This document shows positions 1 through 15,000 of a stretch of DNA of 64,000 bases, piece after piece (the stretch's first letter is position 1; the number at the start of each line of letters is the position of its first letter). This DNA comes from Symsagittifera roscoffensis (lineage: Eukaryota; Xenacoelomorpha; Acoela; Convolutidae), in contig NC_087063.1 of the NCBI RefSeq assembly GCF_963678635.1, positions 33,416,682 through 33,480,681 on the forward strand. Direction: 5' to 3'. The notes beneath the pieces were generated by a model. That model did no database searches. It was given only the letters and a program-made list of their open reading frames with translations, and was not told the origin of the DNA. The translations under genes and the position numbers were made by a program.

Positions 1-22
1 TTGGGCACACTGTCTCCGTAAC
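1..22 (-). CDS. Kv exon 8, first bases: selectivity filter GYGD
   Basis: A polypyrimidine acceptor TTATCTTCAG precedes GT TAC GGA GAC AGT GTG CCC. With the G left over from exon 7 this reads GYGDSVP, the potassium selectivity filter. Phase and peptide both fit exactly. S6 and the C-terminus must lie to the left of the window. Confidence 0.85.
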
Positions 23-3000
23 CTGAAGATAACAATGACCGCTAACAAAAAATAAGCTCCTCTCCAATTACCTCAAAAAGTCTTGATGAGATTTAATCAG
101 ATACAGGATTTTCGCGAAGGGTGGTTAAGAGTGGATTTGAGGTACTCTCGAAGGAGTATTTTTCGAAAGTTCTTAAGAATTTCAATTTCTTATTCAGCTA
201 TTGATTTTCTGAACTTTTTTGCCAACAACTTCGGTTTTTTGAAAATTTTCTTTTCTAAGAAATCGCATATTTTTCTTTAGGGCTTTTCACAACACCCCTT
301 TCCCTCAAATAAGTGGATAACAGGGCCAAAGATATTTTTAAAAAGACTCCAAGGACTTTTGAGGCGTTGAATTTGGATTTTTTTTTTTTCAATTCAAGTT
401 ATAGATTTGAGTGGCCATAAACTTTCAAAAAAAATCTGAAGCGCTGATATACCGGCAGTATTGTTCTATAATTAATTAGATTTTGCACATCAAGTGTCTA
501 GTCTGGTAGTGCGTTGTGTATTAATTAAATCAGTCCAATGGAAACTTTCAAGGCAGATCTTTGGACGTGCGCTCAAATAGTTAGAGCCTCATTTTATCAA
601 TACAAATCTAAATGACCAAAATTAACATCAGCTATTTGAAAATGAGCAGTGAAGTTTGGCTTCATATCACTTTTTCGGTCAAACATCTCTCAACATTCCT
701 GTCGGATATCAAAAAATTGAACTCACACACCGAGATACTTAGTTGAATTTTCTCCATTAACTTTGTGAAAGCCTCTAAAGTTTATGGGCGTTAATGCTTT
801 CTTGTTCCTTAGAGATATGACGCTTTGATTTCTAATTCTTGCTTCAATTTAGTTTCAATTTTTCGATTTTTTTGCATCATGTACAAACTGACCTAAGATA
901 TAAAATCAGATCGTTTAATTTTTAAATCACTAAAATCACGAAAAATATTTTTTTGCCCACGTGAACTCATTTGATTTAGGGGGGGAGGGTGTAATTGTTC
1001 ACTTGATTCACAAGATCGATCATTGACACTTTGCCTTGATAGAGACGACTTTTGAATGCGCGCTTTCACTACTGTATTCTCTTCTGGTTTGACAAAGAGA
1101 AAGGCCAGAATGAAACAAGTGGGGGTTTTGCATTTTAGTTTTTGTTTTCACGCAAAATCAATTACCACAAATAGTCATCGAAATGGGCCGAGCGATATAC
1201 TATAAAAGAACCCTCTCATTCGTAATCTGAACATGAAAAAATTTTAAAAAAAGAAGCCCGAGTGTCCAGAAAAAACGGGTTTGATAGCCCTAGTTTTAGT
1301 CTTAATTTGAGCAGTAACTAGGCTAATTTTGAGCGAGTAAAGCGATCCAGTAACGTTCGTTACATAAAATTTTGCATTTAAGCTCAGAAAATTTGTTTCA
1401 CCTAAATGAGCGCTTAATTAAAATAATTTTTAGAAAAAACTTAAAAAAACTATTGCTTTTTTTTGAATTTCTGTTATCTTTTTTATTGTATGTTGAATTG
1501 CGAAGATCTGAAAAAAAGCATATTCGGCATTTATACTATATTAAGTATGTTTGACAGTAGTTTTCCTCAAAAACACCGTCAAAAAACAAAATAAAATTGG
1601 AAAACATACAAATTATTTTTCTAAAAATTATTGCAGACAATTTTTTGAATAAAAATGTCAAAAAGGGCGTTGGAAAAACAAAAAAACTTTTTTACTGGGG
1701 TAAATTGAAATTTCATAGCTGAATTTATGAATTAGATTGTTATTTGCCGTTTACAAGAATTACTCGCGCGCTCAACTTGCTCAAAAATAGACAAAGTAGA
1801 CAACTTTTCAAACTAGTTTTTCTGAGCCCTTGAGAATTTTTAAGTGCGGCTTGAGCAATCTCCAGAGCTTTAAAATTAGACATCCCTCGATTCATACCAA
1901 TACTTTTGGTGATACCTGATTTTGCACAAAAAAATTAAAAGTAAAAAATAATAACCAACTCAAAAACAAAAATGCTGCCCATTTTGAGTGGTCGGAACAA
2001 TAACTGTTAGTATGAAGAGCTAGATGCGATGTGGTTTTTTTGAAAAGTTAGAAATTGCAATAGCCAACACAAGGTTATAGGTCCTCCTTTAGTCGTGAGC
2101 TCAACTGAGCCACAAAAAAGCTGGTTGTGTCGGAAAATTATATTACGATACAGTCCAAAATTCAATTTCACGTTTAATTTTTAGGTTTATATTCAAATTA
2201 TTCAGCTTTAGTGATTGTGGAATAACAATTTTGCTTAATTTCGTGTGTGATATCTTGAAAAAAAGTAATTTTTTGGCTTTTTTATGTGAAAAATTAAAAA
2301 TTTGCATTCATCATGCAAGAGTCTTTCAGAGTTAGTTTTTGCTTTCAAAATTAAGAGGAATATGCTTGCAAGGTCGCTTTGGTATCNNNNNNNNNNNNNN
2401 NNNNNNNNNNNNNNNNNNNNNNNNNNNNNNNNNNNNNNNNNNNNNNNNNNNNNNNNNNNNNNNNNNNNNNNNNNNNNNNNNNNNNNNNNNNNNNNNNNNN
2501 NNNNNNNNNNNNNNNNNNNNNNNNNNNNNNNNNNNNNNNNNNNNNNNNNNNNNNNNNNNNNNNNNNNNNNNNNNNNNNNNNNNNNNGCAAACTAAGCCAC
2601 CTGATTTCAGTTTGATTTTGGTATTGAAATGGGCGAAGTTAGAGTGCATGCCAGTTTAATCGTAGAGGACGTAGCTAGCTTTCTTTCAGCAGCTAAGAAG
2701 CTTGTCGAAGAAACCCAGGTAATAGCTTTGTATTTAACTTCTTATCTCCTACCAAAGCAGAAATAAAATAATACTCTTATACTTAAAAAAATAGAGGGCT
2801 GGCAGATGAACTGCGTACTTTTTTCTGAAAGGCACTTCTCAAGTGGCAGATTCTCTGAGAAGTGGTGAATAAATCTCCATTCTCAGCAGTTTTACTCCCT
2901 CCCCCAAAAGGGCTAATCTAGGGGCGGATCTAGGATTTTCTCGAGGGGTGGGCGGATTTTCAAAAAATTTCGGAAAATTTTTTGACCTTTTTTTTAGGTC

Positions 3001-6000
3001 GACCAAATTGATTTTCTTAGCTCTCCTAAATCACTATAAAGACCTCATTTTGACCCAATTTTCTGCGCCGCCTTTAAATTTTTGAAAAAACAGGCCATAA
3101 AATGCGTTTTTTTGGATTGCGCTCCCCCCTCAAAATTAGTATATTAGGCACCAAAGGCGCCTTTAGAAAAAATTTTTAGTGGAGAGCTGTCCACAAAACA
3201 AACAAAAGCTTTCAGAAATTTACTCAAAATGGCCTTTTGACCCCTTTGAAAACTCTTTGCTCGTTTCTTCAATTTGAGTTTTGCTAAAAGGGATCTCTGT
3301 CCTTTACTAGAAGGCCTTCATTGATAATTTTTCAAAAAAAAAACGTCAGAACTTTCAAAACATTTTTGAATATCCTAGATCCACGTTGCCTCTCTCATCA
3401 TACCAAGAGCTTCAGTTTTTTTTTAATTTAGTGTCACTCTAAACCAACGTATCGTGCAGCTTCTTGTTTTAGAAAGAAGTAGGATGTTTGCACTACCAAC
3501 TGTACAAAGAGACAGGCAAGGAACACTGTTTCGCAATGATAGAAACATGGGAATCTGTAGAAAAAGAAGCAGCGCACATGGAAACTGAACATGTGAAACG
3601 ATTTCTTGAATCGCAAAGAACCAATGTCACTATTCACATCAAGAGATTCAATCAAGTGTTTTGATTCCGGCGTAGCTTGTAATTTATTTATCACAGCGTA
3701 GGAAAAACAACCTGAACAGTTAAAATATCTCGTTGTTTGCAGCAAAGACTCTTCGAAATGTCTAAAATTAAGTTGATCTGATTATACTTCGTCACACCTT
3801 GATATTCATCAATAAAAATCAAGTTTTCTTAAGGCGTTTTTCGAAAAATCAATATAAAATTTAACATTCGAATAGAAAATCCTAAAATCTAAGAAAAATC
3901 TCTTCATAGAAAATTCTAAGAAAAAGGTAGCATATCATGAGCAATGTATAATTCCAGCAGTTTGAATGTTCTCATGGACAAATCAAAGTTCTTGTGAACA
4001 CGCAATAGCCGTTAAACCAAAGTTATTTTTCTATTTAGTATAACCCTATTGAACCAAAGTTGTCAGGTTTTTCTTTTTTGCCCACTATTATCTCCGCAAC
4101 GTCGTTTTATCGTCCTTCAAGTGTTCATACAGCCCAACAAAATCCAGCTTCTCGCCTATCACTAAAGAGCAATCTATACGGATAATATAACTTAGAGAAG
4201 AGACCAGGCACCCCTTTACACTCGGCCATCATCAGCACTTTCAGCAAATCAAAGGGACCCATCACGTTTTATGGCCAGCCGCATTGAGGCAAAAGCAAAA
4301 CCATTTAGTTGAATTAACTCACGAGCGAAGAACATCACAAACTTCTTTCCAAATGGTTTCTATCCACGAAGAAACTGCTAACTGCACAATGTTACCCGGT
4401 TATATAAAAAGCTGCATGACAAAAAATGTTATTAGATAAAAATGAAAATACTTAAAAACAGTACATATTTTGCGTCTTATTCTTTTTTTCACACCTTACT
4501 ACTGTTATACTTCGCTAAAACTCTCGATGACAAACTTCGAAAATCGAATTTCGAAGATCAACAACCTGCTGGGAAATATCGTATAAATGGAATTCAAAAA
4601 TTGCCGCAATAAGATTTTCTACTATTTCAACCTTATCTTTTTCGCAATAACGATTATTGAAAAAGTTGCGTTTGTTATCCGTTGCATTTTCCGACTGGTC
4701 GTAGATATGCATGCATACAAAAGCATACCATTTTGAATTACTGGCTTATAAAAATTAGAATTTGAGATGACTTCGGAAAACAATTTTGATACAATTAATG
4801 AGTCCAATAAATTTAGCTGTTTTCAATGAAACAAACTGAATATGACCTTTGAAGTTAAATTTCTCATCTAGATATACACCCAGGTAATTGACAGATTGAA
4901 CCTGTTCCGGTCCATGGCCGTTCAATTCTATATTAGAGTTCTTGTTGAATTTAAAAATATATTTTTTTTTGTTCAGTGTAAGATCGTAGAATTCAACAGT
5001 TGGTTAACATCCCCAGATCTTGCGCAAATGAGAAAACTTTTATTGAACTTTAAAATAAAGCTATATCACCGGCAAATAAAACCACTTTAGTGCCGTCAAA
5101 ACGTTGGAGTGAATCATTGATGCAGATTAGAAACAAACCTTGAACCCTAAAGCAACCCACTTACAATTGATTTTAAGTTGGAAGAAAAACTAGGTAAATT
5201 TACAAAATGCAATTGACTTAAGAATACAAGATTACACGAATACAATTAAAATAAGTTTAAAACTCAACTAAAGGAATTTAAAACGCTATCGGTTCATATA
5301 TAATAGCCTTAAAGATCTCGGTGTCTCTTTTACGAGCGACTAGTTTTGCTAATTTAAAATTTCCAGAATAGATTACATTTTCAAGCACTCACGGAACAAC
5401 TCCCAAAAATTGACCTATTAATGACTCAAAAACATTCAAGATTTTGTTCGATCTTTTTCTTCATGTCCCTCAGACAATTTGATTGTGATCGATATTCAAA
5501 CATCTGAAAGTTCGTTCCTTGACGGTAGTTGGACCCAGCCACATGAATGCCTCAACTCTAACTTTCACACTGAAGCATCTAGTTCAGTATCAAAAAACTG
5601 ACTTTGGCAACGATTGAAGCAAAGAAGTCATCCTGGAGCTCTGCAATTGATTAATTAACTTCTAAGTAATTTTTACTTTTTTCTTCACATTTAATTTCAT
5701 TATCATTTTTTATTATGTTTTCACTAGTTTTTTCAGATGACACCCTGTTTTAATACTATGAAAAAATGGCTTCTCGAATAATTTTTTTAAGTTTCGTTCT
5801 CTGATTTCTGTATTTTTAATGTTTCTGACCTATCGGAGTGTTCAACATTTCTTGGCGTAACCTATTCTTTTTAGGTATTTCATATTCAATACATTTTGAT
5901 GTGAAGACGATTTCTTTTTTGAACAGGATAGGTTTTGAGTGGAGCATGTCTTCCAATAACGCTTGAGACAATTTGTAAAAAATTTTCTGACAATGCTGTT

Positions 6001-9000
6001 TTGCTGGAAATATGATTCGGTGGCGATAGACTGTTTCCGAAACCAAGCAAAAACAGAGTAAAATTGAGAGGGTTGCTTAAATATTCAATTGGCCAGAGAG
6101 TAATCAATTCACTTACCAAACACATGTTTGTATCTCATGTCATAATTAGAAGATAGTGCTCAGAGATAATTAATTTATCAATAATAGCGAAACCTACTCC
6201 AGTCGATAATACTTCCTCAGTTGACCTTGTAGATAATGTTCTTTCGCGAGTAACAAGATGCTCTGATATCACTCTTAAATCTTAAGCTTCATTTGTATGC
6301 GTTTATTTAAGCAATTGCTTGCTTCCACTAGAAACATCAATATTGGAGTCACCGACCAGGATAGTATTACAGCTCGTTAAAAGAGATTGGAGCTTTGCAA
6401 AAAAATCTTCTTTATACTGGCGGTTTGAGGAGCAGAACATTTTTAAGTTCTTTTTATTCACAGCCAATTGAATTCCAGTAACTTAAAGATCTACTACTCC
6501 TATTGAAGGTTAATACAGGTGTGGTTTAACAAAAATAGCGACTGCCTCATTTTGTTTGACTTTATTTCTTAACATTGAGGTTGATTAGTTCTCTAATTTG
6601 AAATGATGATAGCGGTTTTTTGATGGATGAATGTTCATGATATTCAAATAAATCTATAGCTCATATTATTGGCACCTCAGCGATTCTATATTAAGAAAAA
6701 GACTTACGAGCCATTCGCTTTCCTTAGCAGTAGCAGTAGGAGAAATATTTTTTTTCACCCATTATGAAACTTTATTTAAACCAGACAGTTGACTGTTTAT
6801 CATTTCCAGTCTGTTAATTTTGGCACTTACTCTGAGCCTCTTTAGTAACAATCAATGTTTTTCGATCATTTCATTCGCTTGTTGTTCGTGTTCAGAATCG
6901 GCGGCGGGTCTTTATTGCTCTATTGTTTAGATATTTTAGATTTTTTCTATAAATAAGGTTGTCTAATCGCTTTCGAATTACTGCAGCATAGAGATTTCGA
7001 TTGAACAGTATTCTTCGTGATTTTGAAATCCATAACTTAAGCTTTTTTGTAGCTCATTGTCATGTTTTTAGAGCATGTCATTCAAAAACATAGGTTTTTT
7101 TATTCTTATGATTTTGCTTCGTTTTGAGCATCGAACATCTGGCATATAATTCATTTTTGTCTTAAAATAAATGATTTTTGCTATCAAATTTGACGAAAAT
7201 TTTCTTCTTCCGTTTCCCGAATGGATGCCAATTCTTGACATTGTTTGGATTGAGTGAAAGTCGCGGATAAGTATGGAAGAGGTCGCATCACCTTTCTTGA
7301 GGTTCTAGCTGTTGATTGGCGCATGTTCCAAAAAAATGCAAGCCTTGGAGCTGTACGTTTCCCAGTCGCTCCTTCGCAATTCCATGTCTATCATAGAATT
7401 TTTGACGTTTCGATTTTCTAACTTTTGAGTTTCAATAGTCAGTGTCTTGGATTGCAAATCCTCCATAGTATGATTTAGAATTTATTTCAGGACTTCATCA
7501 CTGTCCGTCATTTCAATCAACTGCTTCATTTCATTAGCGGACTGAGCCCTCATCTCAGCCATCTGATGTTTTCGAACCGATATTTTCAATGATTTTTTAA
7601 AATTTTCACCTTTTCGATAAAAAAAACCCTGTGTCCGCACTTATATGTGATAGAAGGCATTCTTGTATGCTGGTAATATTTTGTTTCAGAAATCCGCCTT
7701 TTAGTTTTCAAAGTAATTAGTAGTCATTGCCTTGGAACAAATGTTTTATTCTAGTAGGCAGTTATGAAGCCATGTAGTCGTACAGTCAGCAAAAATAGTG
7801 ATATCGCAGAATGGCCAAGGAAAAAAATAAAAATTACCAAAAATTTATAAAATTTTCCCAGTCCTGTAAATTAAATTAGTGAAAACAACAATTACGCACA
7901 AAACTACCATAGACATATTAGAAACTGGCGGCAAGGAAAATAAAGCAAATTTTCTTTTCGTCTGGATGTATTGGAAAAAAGTGGCACAAAATTACGCAAA
8001 ATTACAGTAGTTTAAGTATTCCAAAATAGCTGCAAAAATAGCTGCTGAAATTGGCAGCGGTTAAACATCTTCACAAGAAAAAAGATTTATAGTGAAAGAT
8101 ACAAACAACTAGGTGGTGCTAGGTTATTAGGACAACAAGACAGTAAGACAATAAGACGACAAACGAACTTTAAAACATTTTAAAAGAATTTTTCGAGTTT
8201 AATTATTATTAATTTTATAGAAATACAACCGAAAAAACGTGCGTAGCGTCGTCCTAAATCCCCATCAAAAAAGGCTGTTGCATTAACAGCTGCTGTTTTA
8301 GTTGCCGGAAACAGCTTGCTATCGCACTGCAGTTCCATGAATCAGAATTGATTAAAAATAAGTTTGTTCAGTGTGATATTTGGATCAGATATTTGCTAGT
8401 AAACACTCTGGTAAAAAACTCAAAGCAGAAAGAATCAAAGAATCAAAGCAGAAAGATATATTTTTTTAAAATTTTTTTCATTTTGATTGTACAAATTTTT
8501 TTAAAACACATGTTCTATCTCTATCAGACTTCCGAAAAAAATGCCTGATTCGATAAGTGAACTTATTAACAAATGGTTATTTGTTCTTGATGGATCCTCT
8601 AAAAAAACTAAAACTGCGCATTGATACTGGTTCCATTTCCGGCACAAATTTCAAGCTTGAATTTAGCAGGAAAACATTTTTCCCAAGGTCTTTTAAGGTG
8701 ACTAAGATAATTAATTTTTTACCACACCAATAGCCAATCGGCAACCCTGGTAGCTGTCGACCAAAAAAAAACTAATTCTACCTCCTGTAAAACCTTTTTT
8801 TTATTAATTAATCAGCCCAAAAATTTGCTCCAAAGCAAATCGTTTCCAAAAATTATGTCGATTGTATCAACAACTGAGATCACGTTCAGTGTTTTATAAG
8901 GGTTAGGTTGGACTTGCTTGTTATAATAATTTAAGAAAAGCTTTTGTCACTATCGATCACACCATTTTGGTACAGAAACTAGAAACGTATTGACTTTAGG

Positions 9001-12000
9001 GGGTTCGTACTGGATCTCTTAAGACCATACTTCAGTTACACAGGACAGTTTGCTTCTCATGATTCATAAAAATCTGAAAAACTTGATATCACAAGCGGTA
9101 TACCTCAAGTCTCTCTATTAAAGCCTTTGCGGTTTCTCTTATAATTTAACGACTTGACAGAACTGTTTCCTGACAGCGAGGTGTGTCTATCTGCTGATGA
9201 TACTACTATGATAACAGCAGCACTAACGAGAAGGATACTAACTTGTTTTACGCAGAGTCTAAAGAGAGATGAAGATTGGTGCACCAATAATCAATTGTCA
9301 ATTAACTCTTCAGAGATGTAAATCAATCACTTTGGCAGAAAGATGCCTATAACTACTACTGCAAAATTTTTGGTGGGCTTCAAGTTCAAAACACAGACAT
9401 TTTTAAATATTAGGTGATAAAAAAACAGCCGATCCAGCAGTTGTACTAATCATGTATTCAGATACAAATATTCTCATTTGCGGCCAATGGGAAGCTAGTT
9501 CAGTTGCAAAACATGTTGGCAACCAGGGGCGGATCTAGGATTTTCTCAAGGGGGAGGGCGGATTTTCAAAAAAAAATCGAAAATTTTGTAATTTTAATGA
9601 CTTTTTTTTAGGTCGACCAAATAGACTTTTCGAGCTCTCCCTAAGCGCGGTTTTTAGTCCCTGTTCTGGCCAAATTTTCTGCGCCGCAGGCAAAACTTTG
9701 AAAAAGCAGTCCAAAAAAGGAATTTTTAGACACTTTTTGAAAAGTTTTGAGCAAAAAAGGCATTGAGCATGGCCTTTTGCTTGCTAAGGCTTAAAATTAG
9801 AGTATCGGGCTACTGAAAGTTTTTTTTCTAGGTCGACCAAATAGACTTTTCGAGCTCTCCCTAATCGCAGTTTTTCGTCCCTGTTCTGGCCAAATTTTCT
9901 GCGCCGCAGGCAGAACTTTGAAAAAACAGTCCAAAAAAGGCATTTTTAGACAATTTTTGAAAAGTTTTGACCACAAAATTGCGTTTTTTCGGCGCGCGCT
10001 CCCCCCTCAAACTTAGTATATATTGTCGCCTAAGGCGACTTTAGAAAAATTTAAGGGTTGGTCAGCCAAAATTGGGTTTCTTAAAAAGTACCAAAGGGGG
10101 TACCCTTTGGGTCGGCAGGTGGTCGAATCCCTGAGGGGGGGCGTCCGCCCCCCCGCCCCCCTCCCTAAATCCGCCCCTGTTGGCAACAGAAATCCTCAGA
10201 GCTGGCCTGTCATGACTCTGCATGTTTCACTGATCACTTATAAAAACATGTATGTATAAAATTCCTATTACAATCAGCTGAGCCCGTATATCCTACTAAA
10301 CAGTCCAAAAGGACAAGAAAGGTTCTTGACACTCGAATATCTCACCTGGAAAGAAAAACTCCCATCCGACATAGAATGAACTACCCAACAATAGTTTATA
10401 AAGATTTATCCTAGGCGAACTAAAAGTCTCTAAATAAAACCTTAACTTCGACTGCTTGAAAATTGCCAGATTAAGAATAAAGACCTACTTTTGAATAAAC
10501 ACCTGCCTTACTGAACTCATATGATGAATGCAGAAAGTTTTGCTGGATTTAAAACAAAATCATTGATTTTAAAATTAATCAAAAAACAGTTATCGTTCAA
10601 ATTCTGATTCGGTTTTGTTGTCTGCATTATGTGAAACTTGGCGGTCTGAAACGGAATTTGTTGGCCTATACTTTATGGAAGGACATCAGACATCAGCCGA
10701 ATATAACTGTTCATAGACAAGCAAAAAAAGGGCAAAAGTTTGGCTTTTCTTGTCAAAAAATTTTTAATCGAAGTATGAATGAATTTTTCTATTCTTCTGT
10801 TAGACCTCGAACGACTAATAAAGTTTTAACCTAAAATTATGTCGATTGTATCAACAACTGAGATCACGTTCAGTGTTTTATAAGGGTTAGGTTGGACTTG
10901 CTTGTTATAATAATTTAAGAAGAGCTTTTGTCACTATCGATCACACCATTTTGGTACAGAAACTAGAAACGTATTGACTTTAGGGGGTTCGTACTGGATC
11001 TCTTAAGACCATACTTCAGTTACACAGGACAGTTTGCTTCTCATGATTCATAAAAATCTGAAAAACTTGATATCACAAGCGGTATACCTCAAGTCTCTCT
11101 ATTAAAGCCTTTGCGGTTTCTCTTATAATTTAACGACTTGACAGAACTGTTTCCTGACAGCGAGGTGTGTCTATCTGCTGATGATACTACTATGATAACA
11201 GCAGCACTAACGAGAAGGATACTAACTTGTTTTACGCAGAGTCTAAAGAGAGATGAAGATTGGTGCACCAATAATCAATTGTCAATTAACTCTTCAGAGA
11301 GTTAAATCAATCACTTTGGCAGAAAGATGCCTATAACTACTACTGCAAAATTTTTGGTGGGCTTCAAGTTCAAAACACAGACATTTTTAAATATTAGGTG
11401 ATAAAAAAACAGCCGATCCAGCAGTTGTACTAATCATGTATTCAGATACAAATATTCTCATTTGCGGCCAATGGGAAGCTAGTTCAGTTGCAAAACATGG
11501 TGGCAACCAGGGGCGGATCTAGGATTTTCTCAAGGGGGAGGGCGGATTTTCAAAAAAAAATCGAAAATTTTGTAATTTTAATGACTTTTTTTCAGGTCGA
11601 CCAAATAGACTTTTCGAGCTCTCCCTAAGCGCGGTTTTTAGTCCCTGTTCTGGCCAAATTTTCTGCGCCGCAGGCAAAACTTTGAAAAAGCAGTCCAAAA
11701 AAGGAATTTTTAGACACTTTTTGAAAAGTTTTGAGCAAAAAAGGCATTGAGCATGGCCTTTTGCTTGCTAAGGCTTAAAATTAGAGTATCGGGCTACTGA
11801 AAGTTTTTTTTCTAGGTCGACCAAATAGACTTTTCGAGCTCTCCCTAATCGCAGTTTTTCGTCCCTGTTCTGGCAAAATTTTCTGCGCCGCAGGCAGAAC
11901 TTTGAAAAAACAGTCCAAAAAAGGCATTTTTAGACAATTTTTGAAAAATTTTGACCAAAAAATTGCGTTTTTTCGGCGCGCGCTCCCCCCTCAAACTTAG

Positions 12001-15000
12001 TATATATTGTCGCCTAAGGCGACTTTAGAAAAATTTAAGGGTTGGTCAGCCAAAATTGGGTTTCTTAAAAATTACCAAAGGGGGTACCCTTTGGGTCGGC
12101 AGGTGGTCGAATCCCTGAGGGGGGGCGTCCGCCCCCCGCCCCCCCTCCATAAATCCGCCCCTGTTGGCAACAGAAATCCTCAGAGCTGGCCTGTCATGAC
12201 TCTGCATGTTTCACTGATCACTTATAAAAACATGTATGTATAAAATTCCTATTACAATCAGCTGAGCCCGTATATCCTACTAAACAGTCCAAAAGGACAA
12301 GAAAGGTTCTTGACACTCGAATATCTCACCTGGAAAGAAAAACTCCCATCCGACATAGAATGAACTACCCAACAATAGTTTATAAAGATTTATCCTAGGC
12401 GAACTAAAAGTCTCTAAATAAAACCTTAACTTCGAAAATTGCCAGATTAAGAATAAACACCTACTTTTGAATAAACACCTGCCTTACTGAACTCATATGA
12501 TGAATGCAGAAAGTTTTGCTGGATTTAAAACGTAATCATTGATTTTAAAATTAATCAAAAAACAGTTATCGTTCAAATTCTGATTCGGTTTTGTTGTCTG
12601 CATTATGTGAAACTTGGCTGTCTGAAACGAAATTTGTTGGCCTATACTTTATGGAAGGACATCAGACATCAGCCGAATATAACTGTTCATAGACAAGCAA
12701 AAAAAGGGCAAAAGTTTGGCTTTTCTTGTCAAAAAATTTTTAATCGAAGTATGAATGAATTTTTCTATTCTTCTGTTAGACCTCGAACGACTAAAAAAGT
12801 TTTTACCTCTGAACGCGGTTTTCGTCATCAGTGAGCCGCAAGAAAAGACCACAAAGAAAGTAAACGCGAATAGAAGTCCACGCGGCGATGAACCCATAAC
12901 AAAGTAGAAGACGAAGGAAGTAGAGATTCAGACAGAGAGTAGTGATTCAGATGATCTACCAGAATCACCAAAACGTTCAAATTTGAAGAATGTTGAAACG
13001 CAATTTCAGGACAGTCAATACTATGTCACATCAAAAGACACAGAAATAAACGGAGGCATAAACCTAGCAGGAAAGCGCGCGAAACCGATCAACGCGGGTC
13101 CAGTGCCCGAAAACTCGAAAAACTCGGATAACAAAGGAGTTAAACAAGGCGCTAAGAAACAAACTGTTCAAGAGACGAGGAAGAAGAAAGCTGTGGACAC
13201 AGCCCAAGAAGCAACATTGTCACGTTACAATGACCTAGATATATTGCCAGCCACTGTAGAAACAGGACTACCTAGTACGTCCACACCGAAGGAATTTTCG
13301 AATGAAAGTAAAGACATCACGAGACACACACCAGATGATAAAATACTGGAAACGTTCCAGAGTCGAGATTTTACCACAAAGGATTGGAGTAAATTGGCGG
13401 ACCAAGTTTTGACAAGGGGGTCCAGAAAGCTGCTGAAGAGATTTTAAAATCCTCTAATGCGGAAGAAGAGATTCACATTAATGCTGCCCTAGGATTTTCG
13501 GATGAGTCCGGAGATGGTGAATCTACTGTTAGGCGAAGCGATCGGTCCACGAAGAACAAAGGACCAAATAGATACGGAAACCTCTACAAGCACTCAGGGA
13601 AATTGGTTACGTCGGAAGAAGATCTCGTAGACCTCAACATGGCAGCTCTTGAAGCATATCGAATCAAATTAGCTAACTTTCGATCAGATGTAAGCAAACC
13701 GGAGGAAAGCAAATTGGGACTCTTGGAGAAACACCTGTTCAGGCGCAAATTTGGGAGTGAGGCGTTAGATGTTTCAAAAAGCTGGAACGCATCATAGCGG
13801 GTTCAATTAAATTTCGATAACGACAGTCCGAAGGGAGGAGGAAAAAAAAGAATGACAGACAGACAAGAAAAAGAAGAATGGTGTTGAACTTTCAAAACTC
13901 ATTAAAACTGAATGTAAAACTCGTAGTTATTTATCAATTTTATAATCTAGTATATAAAATTTAGCTATCCCAGGGGAGTGTGGTACGGCACTTCCTGCAA
14001 GTGCAGTAGTAATTGTTGTTCTCTTTGATCACTGACCTTGGGACCTATATTTTTATGTATAATTATGCAGTTATATCGTTATTATCTTATTACCAAGGTC
14101 ATTGGATGTAGACCATCGTTTGGCTTCATTATTATTTATCTTAAGCTCAACGTACATAATGATACGGTTTTTGAGCTGGTTCATGGAACCGTAGAAGAGA
14201 AAACTAAAGTCAAAGATTAAATTAATTCTTTGAAAACAGTATTGTTTTGAATCTGAGTTGTACAGTTCCTTCCCTTATCACAGCACAGTAGCATGATTAA
14301 CCTTTGTCTTAAGTTGCAGTAGAAACTACGATATTTTTTCGACGAACCAAGACATGACGAGACTTGATTTAACAGTTGAGATCTCTGACTTTACTAAGAT
14401 AACACGACAGAAATCAACATCCGCATAGCAAGCGCTAAGGATTCGCAATCGGAAACCAAACAAATTAAGGAATGTCGAAACTGACAACTGTCACAAGTGA
14501 ATTTTTGTTTTTTTTTGTTTTTTTTTGAGGGGCAATGACAAATTTTTGAGTCTAATTTTTTCAAAAACAATAGTATAGTGCAAAATGTTTGTCCCTTCGA
14601 ACGAGAGATAACTAAGATAACACGACAGAACTTTACTAAGATAACACGACAGAAATCAACATCCGCATAGCAAGCGCTATAGATTCGCAATCGGAAACCA
14701 AGCAAATTACGGAATGTCGAAACTGACAACTGTCACAAGTGAATTTTTGTTTTTTTGTTTTTTTTGAGGGGCAATGACAAATTTTTGAGTCTAATTTTTT
14801 GAAAAAACAATAGTATAATGCAAAATGTTTGTCCCTTCGAACGAGAGTTTTGGTGAAACTCATGAGCGAGAAAAAATTATCAAGAAACATCGCATATCTA
14901 AATTATCGAAAAAATGGCAAATCCAAGGACTTTCCTTGTCTCCGGTGGGCATAAAACTATTTATTCGTCGTTTTTTAAATGAGAATTCACGAACTCTCCG

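Larger units (their letters stand above)
8850..10833 (+). repeat. Tandem duplication, unit 1 (about 1984 bp)
   Basis: The sequence starting AAAATTATGTCGATTG recurs 1984 bases later and stays nearly identical throughout, including the nested MITE and short open frames. Only scattered substitutions and small indels separate the units. The high identity implies a recent duplication. Confidence 0.93.
10834..12806 (+). repeat. Tandem duplication, unit 2
   Basis: This is the second copy of the unit, lying head to tail with unit 1. The match ends near 12800; beyond it the sequence becomes the GC-richer coding-like block. Unit 2 lacks a few bases near 12435 that are present in unit 1. Confidence 0.93.

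Noticed and set aside
2302-2659. Open frames crossing 2387-2586
   Set aside because: They exist only because undetermined bases are read as open.
9105-9287. 60-codon minus-strand open frame, repeated at 11089-11271
   Set aside because: It is the antisense shadow of the LINE reverse transcriptase fragment.
10023-10259. 78-codon plus-strand frame, repeated at 12007-12243
   Set aside because: It runs from inside the hAT-like MITE across its right end; it is non-coding repeat sequence.
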